In this document: positions 59,189-64,000 of the stretch, piece by piece
Layout of the letters: every line of letters starts with the position of its first letter
How positions within the stretch are numbered: the first letter of the stretch is position 1
NCBI RefSeq assembly: GCF_001953975.1
Contig: NZ_MBEJ01000110.1
Location: forward strand, 24,198-88,197
Length of the DNA: 64,000 nt
Reading direction: 5' to 3'
Origin: Mycobacterium sp. NS-7484
GTDB lineage: Bacteria > Actinomycetota > Actinomycetes > Mycobacteriales > Mycobacteriaceae
Made by a program: the position numbers and the translations under genes
The notes under the pieces: model-generated
What the model saw: only the letters and a program-made list of their open reading frames with translations
The model's database searches: none
Told to the model about the DNA's origin: nothing

Positions 59189-59207
59189 GACCGGGTCAGA
59201 CCCGGTC
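59189..59207 (-). terminator. Hairpin after the Rv2186c-like gene
   Basis: GACCGGGT and ACCCGGTC form a perfect 8-bp stem with a 3-base loop, starting 15 bases after the stop at 59222. It has no U-tract, as in many mycobacterial terminators. Confidence 0.5.
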
Positions 59208-59221
59208 AAATCCGCCGGGCC

Positions 59222-59611
59222 TCAGGACAGTCGGGACACCCCGACCGGACGAGTCGCCTCCAGGCGCTGTTTGATCTCGAAGGACATCGCCTTGCCCGCG
59301 ACGCGGCGCCGGTGGTTCAACTTGGCCAGGTCCATGTCGGCCAGCTGCTTGGCCGTGACGCCGGACGGTTCGGCGTGCAGGAAGTAGTGCAGCACCACAC
59401 CGTCCATCACCTCCTCCAGCCAGACCTCCATCGTGCCGGTCAACGCACCGGTCACAGTCCAGCGCTGGCCCTTCTCGGCGCGGTCCTCGACGACCTTGAG
59501 CACCAGGTCGGGCCACCACCGCCGCCAGGCGGCAGGATCGGCAACCGCGGCGCCCACGGCGACCGGATCGGCGCAGACGAACGTCTCGTCGGCGATCTGA
59601 ATGCTGTTCAT
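59222..59611 (-). CDS. SRPBCC-fold conserved protein (Rv2186c homologue)
   Basis: A 129-residue polyketide-cyclase-like protein: SIQIADETFVCADPVAVGAAVADPAAWRRWWPDL at the start, a WTVTGALTGTMEVWLEE strand pair and a C-terminal helix (LNHRRRVAGKAMSFEIKQRLE). The ligand is unknown. ATG 59611 is chosen over TTG 59620 because the resulting length equals the recalled length of the M. tuberculosis protein and GAAG lies about 10 bases upstream. It is divergent from fadD15. Confidence 0.85.
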   Translation of the reverse strand: MNSIQIADETFVCADPVAVGAAVADPAAWRRWWPDLVLKVVEDRAEKGQRWTVTGALTGTMEVWLEEVMDGVVLHYFLHAEPSGVTAKQLADMDLAKLNHRRRVAGKAMSFEIKQRLEATRPVGVSRLS

Positions 59612-59704
59612 CGCGGACAAGCTTCACATATGCGCGGTCGTCCGACCACCGCGGCCGACTAGGCTGACGCGCGAAGCCGGTATACAAGCCTGGAGGGCAA
59701 CATC

Positions 59705-61501
59705 GTGCGTGAGTTCAGCGTGCCCGCGTCATTCACCGTCGGCGAGCACGACAACATCGTCAACTCGGTATCCGCCCACGCGGCGGAAAGCCCCGACCAC
59801 GTGATCTTCCGACGCCTGGTCAACGGTTCGTGGACCGATGTGACCTGCGCCGAAGCCGCCGAGACGATCCGGTCGGTGGCCCGTGGCCTGATCGCCGAGG
59901 GCATCCAGCCCGGTGACCGGGTGGCGATCCTGTCGGCCACTCGCTACGAGTGGCCGATCATCGACTTCGCGATCCTGTCGGTCGGTGCGGTGACCGTGCC
60001 GATCTACGAGACCTCCTCGGCCGAACAGGTGCGCTTCGTGCTGGAGAACTCCGCCGCGAAGATGGTTTTCGCCGAGTCCGATGCGCATGCGACCACCGTC
60101 GAACAGCTCCGTGGCCAGCTGCCCGAGCTGGGCAAGGTACTGCGGATCGACGGCACCGGCACCCCCGCCCTGGAGGCGATGGCCGAGGCCGGGGCATCGG
60201 TCGAGGCCGCCGAGGTCGACTCCCGCCTGGCCGCAATCCGTTCGGCCGACCCGGCCACCTTGATCTACACCTCCGGGACCACCGGCCAGCCCAAGGGTTG
60301 CCAGCTGACCCACTCGAACCTGCTGTACGAGATCCGGGGGGCCAAGGCCTGCTTCCCGACCCAGTTGGCCAAGGGGGAACGGATGCTCGTGTTCCTGCCG
60401 CTGGCCCACGTGCTGGCCAGGGCCATCACCATCGCCGCCTTCACCAACAAGGTCACGCTGGGATTCACCAGCGACATCAAGAACCTGGTGCCTACCTTCG
60501 CGGTGTTCAAGCCGACTCTCGTGGTCTCGGTGCCCCGGGTGTTCGAGAAGGTCTACAACACCGCCGAGCAGAACGCCCGCAACGACGGCAAGGGCAAGAT
60601 CTTCGCCATCGCCGCCGACACGGCGATCGAATGGAGTAAGGCGCAGGACACCGGAGGGCCGGGCCTGGTGCTCAAGCTCAAACACGCGGTGTTCGACAAG
60701 CTGGTGTACGGCAAGCTGCGGGCCGCGCTCGGCGGCGAATGCCGGGCCGCGATCTCGGGCGGTGCACCGCTGGGCGTGCGGCTGGGCCACTTCTATCGCG
60801 GTGTGGGCCTGAGCATCTACGAGGGCTACGGGTTGACCGAGACCAGCGCGGCGATCACGGTGAACCGGGTCGGCGAGCTCAAGGTCGGCTCGGTCGGCAA
60901 GCTGATGCCGGGCAACAGCATGCGCATCGCCGAGGACGGTGAGCTGCTGGTCAAGGGCGGCGTGGTGTTCGACGGCTACTGGAACAACGAGGCGGAGACC
61001 GACGCGGTGTTCTCCGAGGGTTGGTTCCACACCGGTGATCTCGGCGCGATCGACGACGACGGCTTCCTGACCATCGTGGGGCGCAAGAAGGAGATCATCG
61101 TCACCGCCGGCGGCAAGAACGTCGCACCGGCACTACTCGAAGACCGGCTGCGAGCACATCCGTTGATCAGCCAGGCGATGGCCGTCGGCGATCAGCAGCC
61201 GTTCATCGCCGCACTCATCACCATCGACCCGGAAGCGTTTCCGGGGTGGAAACAGCGCAACGGCAAAGACACCGGCGCGTCGGTCGGTGATCTGGCCGAG
61301 GACCCGGACCTGTTGGCCGAGATCGACCTCGCCGTCAAAGACGCCAATCAGGCGGTGTCGCATGCCGAGTCGATCCGCAAGTTCCGGATTCTGCCGGTCG
61401 ACTTCACCGAGGACACCGGCGAGTTGACCCCGACGTTGAAGGTCAAGCGCAAGGTGGTGGCGGAGAAGTTCGCCGCCGACATCGCCGCGCTGTACGGCTG
61501 A
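59705..61501 (+). CDS. fadD15: Long-chain fatty-acid--CoA ligase FadD15
   Basis: A 598-residue acyl-CoA synthetase of the adenylate-forming superfamily, activating fatty acids with ATP and CoA at the membrane. The AMP-binding motif LIYTSGTTGQPKGCQL is at about residue 188, followed by YEGYGLTETSAAITVN, GWFHTGDLGAIDDDGFLTIVGRKKE and the C-terminal lysine region GELTPTLKVKRK. The GTG start has GGAGGG 8 bases upstream. Its neighbours pimB and plsM suggest supply of acyl-CoA for phospholipid and PIM acylation. Confidence 0.95.
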   Translation: MREFSVPASFTVGEHDNIVNSVSAHAAESPDHVIFRRLVNGSWTDVTCAEAAETIRSVARGLIAEGIQPGDRVAILSATRYEWPIIDFAILSVGAVTVPIYETSSAEQVRFVLENSAAKMVFAESDAHATTVEQLRGQLPELGKVLRIDGTGTPALEAMAEAGASVEAAEVDSRLAAIRSADPATLIYTSGTTGQPKGCQLTHSNLLYEIRGAKACFPTQLAKGERMLVFLPLAHVLARAITIAAFTNKVTLGFTSDIKNLVPTFAVFKPTLVVSVPRVFEKVYNTAEQNARNDGKGKIFAIAADTAIEWSKAQDTGGPGLVLKLKHAVFDKLVYGKLRAALGGECRAAISGGAPLGVRLGHFYRGVGLSIYEGYGLTETSAAITVNRVGELKVGSVGKLMPGNSMRIAEDGELLVKGGVVFDGYWNNEAETDAVFSEGWFHTGDLGAIDDDGFLTIVGRKKEIIVTAGGKNVAPALLEDRLRAHPLISQAMAVGDQQPFIAALITIDPEAFPGWKQRNGKDTGASVGDLAEDPDLLAEIDLAVKDANQAVSHAESIRKFRILPVDFTEDTGELTPTLKVKRKVVAEKFAADIAALYG

Positions 61502-61526
61502 GCACCGCCGTTCAGCACCGCCGTTC
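61501..61526. repeat. 13-bp tandem duplication between fadD15 and pimB ends
   Basis: AGCACCGCCGTTC occurs twice in tandem (61501-61513, 61514-61526) and fills the gap between the two convergent stop codons. Confidence 0.7.
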
Positions 61527-62667
61527 AGCCCGACAGCAACCCGGTCAGCCGGGCGCCCTGAGACCGCCACTGCCAGTTGTCCACCGCCCAGTGCCGCCCG
61601 GCCGCGCCCATCGCGGCGGCCCTGGCCGGATCGGCCAGCAGATCGGAAACGGCGGACGCGACGGCTCCAACATCGTTGCCGTCGACCACGGTGCCGGTGT
61701 GGCCGTCGAGCACGGTTTCCGGTGCCCCGCCGGAGGTTCCGGCGATCACCGGCACCCCGCAGGCCGAGGCCTCCAGATAGACGATGCCCAGGCCCTCGAC
61801 GTCCAGACCCGCACCACGGGTGCGGCACGGCATGGCGAACACGTCGGCCATCGTGTGGTGGGCGGGCAGTTCGGCCCCGGGCACCGCGCCGGTGAAGATG
61901 ACGTCGTCGGCCACGTTGTGCGTGCGCGCCAGGTGCTGTAGGCGCTGCAGGTAGGGTCCGCCGCCGACGATCACCAGGGCCGCCTCGGGGACGCGACGAC
62001 GGATGGCCGGCCAAGCCCGGATGAGCATGTCCTGACCTTTGCGCGGTACCAGCCGGGACAGGCACACCACCACCGGACGTTGCCCGAGGCCGTACCGAGC
62101 CCGCAGCTCGGCCCGGGCCACCGGATCGGGAACGAACCGGTCGGTGTCGACGCCGGGGGGCAGATGTTCGAGCGCGGCGCGGGGACCGAAGGCCGAGGCG
62201 AACCTGCCCCGGGTGTACCGGCTGATGAATGTCACCACATCGGCGTCGTCACCGATGCGGCGCAACGCGCCACGTGCCACCGGCAGCATCGACCAACCCA
62301 CCTCGTGGCCGTGGGTACTGGCCACCACACGGCCGGCGCCGGCGCGGCGGGCCAGCGGGCCCAGCAGGGCCAGCGGAGCGGCCGCGCCGAACCACACTGT
62401 CTCGATGTCATTCTCGGCGATCAGTTTCTGCATGCGGGCCGCCACGGTGGGCTCTGGCACCATCAGTGAGGTCGGATGTCGCACCACCCGGTACCCGGCC
62501 GCGGCGGCTCGGTCGTCATAGTCGCCGGCGCCCTTCCATTTCGGCGCATACACCGTGAGCTCATGCGAGCCGTCGCGCATCAGCTCCCCGACGAAAGCCT
62601 CCAGGTATGACTGGATGCCGCCACGGCGCGGTGGAAAGTCGTTGGTGACCAACAAAACCCGCGTCAT
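61525..62667 (-). CDS. pimB: GDP-mannose-dependent alpha-(1-6)-phosphatidylinositol monomannoside mannosyltransferase PimB
   Basis: A 380-residue GT4 (GT-B fold) glycosyltransferase acting at the cytosolic membrane face to convert PIM1 to PIM2. The N-terminal FPPRRGGIQSYLEAF loop, the mid-domain SRLVPRKGQDMLIRAWP and the C-terminal EGLGIVYLEASACGVPVIAGTSGG (donor-binding E-x7-E type) are visible. It matches the Rv2188c position. Only 9 bp separate it from the next upstream gene on the same strand. Confidence 0.94.
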   Translation of the reverse strand: MTRVLLVTNDFPPRRGGIQSYLEAFVGELMRDGSHELTVYAPKWKGAGDYDDRAAAAGYRVVRHPTSLMVPEPTVAARMQKLIAENDIETVWFGAAAPLALLGPLARRAGAGRVVASTHGHEVGWSMLPVARGALRRIGDDADVVTFISRYTRGRFASAFGPRAALEHLPPGVDTDRFVPDPVARAELRARYGLGQRPVVVCLSRLVPRKGQDMLIRAWPAIRRRVPEAALVIVGGGPYLQRLQHLARTHNVADDVIFTGAVPGAELPAHHTMADVFAMPCRTRGAGLDVEGLGIVYLEASACGVPVIAGTSGGAPETVLDGHTGTVVDGNDVGAVASAVSDLLADPARAAAMGAAGRHWAVDNWQWRSQGARLTGLLSG

Positions 62668-62676
62668 GGCGACAGG

Positions 62677-63561
62677 CTATCCGGTCATCCGTCGGCGCCA
62701 ATCGGCAACCACGGTGTCCAAGTCGGCGCCCAGGGTCTCGCGCACGGCAGTGGCGACGTCGGGATGCCCGGGACCGCAGGCGCGCTGGTAGAGCTCACGC
62801 AGCTTGTCGACACCGTAGGCCTCGGCAACGTACCGGGCGAACCACCACGCCCGGTCATAGGCCAGGCTGCGAGTCTCGCCGGGAGTGTCGAGATCGGCGT
62901 CGGTGGGAAGCTGCGCCAGGGCCGCGGCGTGCGCCGGTGGCGCCGTGGACGGTCGCCCGACGTAATCGGCCACGCCCTCGGTGAGCCAGCGCGGCGCGTC
63001 GGCCGCGGTCTGCGACCGGGCGGCGTAGTGGAACAGCTCGTGGCGCAGCACAATTCGCAGCGCAGCCGGGCTCATGTCCGCGGCGCCGGGGGCGAACATG
63101 ACCCGCTGCGCGGTGGTGGTCGCGGCGATATCCGCCACGCCCTCGGCCAGGACGCGGAACTGCTGATCGGAACCGGCCACCGCGATCTCGATGTCACGGC
63201 GCCAGCCTGGACCCCAGAACGCCGTCACCGCCGCGGCGGCCTCGGGCATTTCGGCACCGAGCCGTTTCACCAGTGGCTGCGATCGCGGTCCGCCGAGCGC
63301 CAGAAACCGTACGGAACGCCCGTCGGGTAACACCATGGAGGTGACCGGGTCGGGCTGCGATGCGGCAGAGGTGACGGTGGACGCCGGCGCGGCGGCGTCC
63401 GGGGGTGGCATCGTTGGCCGCGCCGCGGTGGGGCCGACGACCAACGCCGTGGCCAGGGCAAGTTCGATCACCAACACCGCGGCCAAAAGAGGCCTGCGGC
63501 GCCGCAGAAACGGGCGGTCGTCGGACGACTCAGTACCGACGAACGTTGTAGATCGGCGCAT
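62677..63561 (-). CDS. Membrane-anchored gluzincin-like protein (Rv2189c homologue)
   Basis: A protein of about 294 residues. It has an N-terminal cytoplasmic RRRR segment, one membrane helix (about 25-45), a Pro/Ala-rich linker and an extracytoplasmic domain with H174-E-L-F-H178 and E195 in WLTEGVADY, the HExxH plus downstream glutamate of gluzincin metallopeptidases. It may cleave wall proteins. The start is uncertain: ATG 63561 is used, which overlaps the NlpC/P60 gene by 32 bp; no good ribosome site is seen. Confidence 0.75.
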   Translation of the reverse strand: MRRSTTFVGTESSDDRPFLRRRRPLLAAVLVIELALATALVVGPTAARPTMPPPDAAAPASTVTSAASQPDPVTSMVLPDGRSVRFLALGGPRSQPLVKRLGAEMPEAAAAVTAFWGPGWRRDIEIAVAGSDQQFRVLAEGVADIAATTTAQRVMFAPGAADMSPAALRIVLRHELFHYAARSQTAADAPRWLTEGVADYVGRPSTAPPAHAAALAQLPTDADLDTPGETRSLAYDRAWWFARYVAEAYGVDKLRELYQRACGPGHPDVATAVRETLGADLDTVVADWRRRMTG

Positions 63562-64000
63562 TGTTGACCGGGGCGACCCGCACCGGGGTGCCGTAGGTCG
63601 ACGCATGCACCATCATCCCGTCGCCGATGTAGATGCCCACATGCGAGGCGTCCGAGTAATAGGTCACGACGTCACCGGGCTGCATCGAATCCGTCGAGAC
63701 CGGTTGACCACCGCGGGCCATGGCCTGACTCGAATGCGGCAGCGAGATCCCGGCGTGCTGGAACGCCCACATCACCAGGCCTGAACAGTCGAAAGAGCTG
63801 GGACCGGCGGCACCCCAGGAGTAGGGCGAACCGATGCGGCTCAGCGCCGCCTGGATGACGGTGCCCGAATGTCCACTGCCCCCATCGGGAAGCGCACCCT
63901 CCGGCGGGGCGACGTCACCGGGCGGAATACCGTTCGGCGGGTCAGCCAATACCGCGGGATCCTGCGCCGGTGGCAACGGCTCGGGGGCGGGCACCTGCAG
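63530..64000 (-). CDS. NlpC/P60 peptidoglycan endopeptidase (Rv2190c/RipC-like), 5' end outside window
   Basis: The visible C-terminal part (about 156 residues) is a complete NlpC/P60 domain: SPYSWGAAGPSSFDCSGLVMWAF with the nucleophile Cys, SHVGIYIGDGMMVHA with the catalytic His, and a polar third residue in STYGTPV. A Pro/Gly/Asp-rich linker precedes it. The open frame continues past the right edge, where a coiled-coil and signal peptide would be expected from the M. tuberculosis gene. The enzyme would cut stem peptides between D-Glu and meso-DAP during wall remodelling. Confidence 0.92.
   Translation of the reverse strand: MQVPAPEPLPPAQDPAVLADPPNGIPPGDVAPPEGALPDGGSGHSGTVIQAALSRIGSPYSWGAAGPSSFDCSGLVMWAFQHAGISLPHSSQAMARGGQPVSTDSMQPGDVVTYYSDASHVGIYIGDGMMVHASTYGTPVRVAPVNNAPIYNVRRY

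Overview
The window is chromosomal DNA of a high-GC actinobacterium, almost certainly an environmental, fast-growing mycobacterium (Mycolicibacterium type). The right two thirds follows, gene for gene, the Mycobacterium tuberculosis block Rv2143 to Rv2190c. It includes the mycobacterial division and wall (dcw) cluster, wag31, pknL, and lipoglycan genes (mptA, mptC, pimB) that are restricted to mycobacteria and their relatives.

Region 1 (1-1406): the 5' part of an M20 peptidase gene (Rv2141c-like) and tRNA-Leu(GAG). Region 2 (1411-22689) is an accessory block between that tRNA and the conserved Rv2143 homologue. It holds: (a) a minus-strand set of three hydrolases without export signals (astacin-type metalloprotease with four hemopexin repeats, subtilase with an N-terminal winged-helix-like part, alpha/beta hydrolase); (b) a plus-strand pair, an alpha-dioxygenase-like heme enzyme translationally coupled to a catalase-like heme protein, followed by a large LuxR-type (LAL) regulator; (c) a single-chain diflavin nitrate reductase; (d) a tripartite tricarboxylate transporter operon (tctCBA) with a coupled universal stress protein, divergent from a CitA/CitB-type two-component system; (e) an orphan class I glutamine amidotransferase with a palindrome and a leaderless-type promoter.

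Region 3 (22735-44536) holds a phosphoribosyltransferase, a small membrane protein, and then the dcw cluster, all on the minus strand. In transcription order this is mraZ, rsmH, ftsL-like, pbpB, murE, murF, mraY, murD, ftsW, murG, murC, ftsQ, ftsZ, pgeF, yggS, sepF, yggT, wag31. Most junctions are 4-base ATGA/GTGA overlaps, so the enzymes for lipid II synthesis and septation are made as one coupled set. ftsA is absent, as is usual for actinobacteria. Upstream of mraZ is an array of four TGGNG motifs on a 10-bp pitch, the expected form of a MraZ operator.

Region 4 (44537-64000): a 469-bp intergenic stretch with a canonical U-tract terminator, then DUF3040 protein, GNAT acetyltransferase, LppM, polyprenyl synthase IdsA2, mannosyltransferase MptA, the Rv2175c/PknL pair, an LpqE-like lipoprotein, AroG, RNase AS, a membrane protein, MptC, PlsM acyltransferase, an ArsA-like ATPase group with SRPBCC proteins, FadD15, PimB, a gluzincin-like protein and the 3' part of an NlpC/P60 endopeptidase gene. 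These genes mostly serve cell-envelope lipids, lipomannan/lipoarabinomannan and peptidoglycan.

No insertion sequence, CRISPR array or prophage was seen. The most interesting parts are the heme-enzyme pair with the large dyad in its upstream region, the three-hydrolase module beside the tRNA, and the repeat arrays at the tct and mra promoters. All family assignments come from motifs read by eye; no database search was possible.
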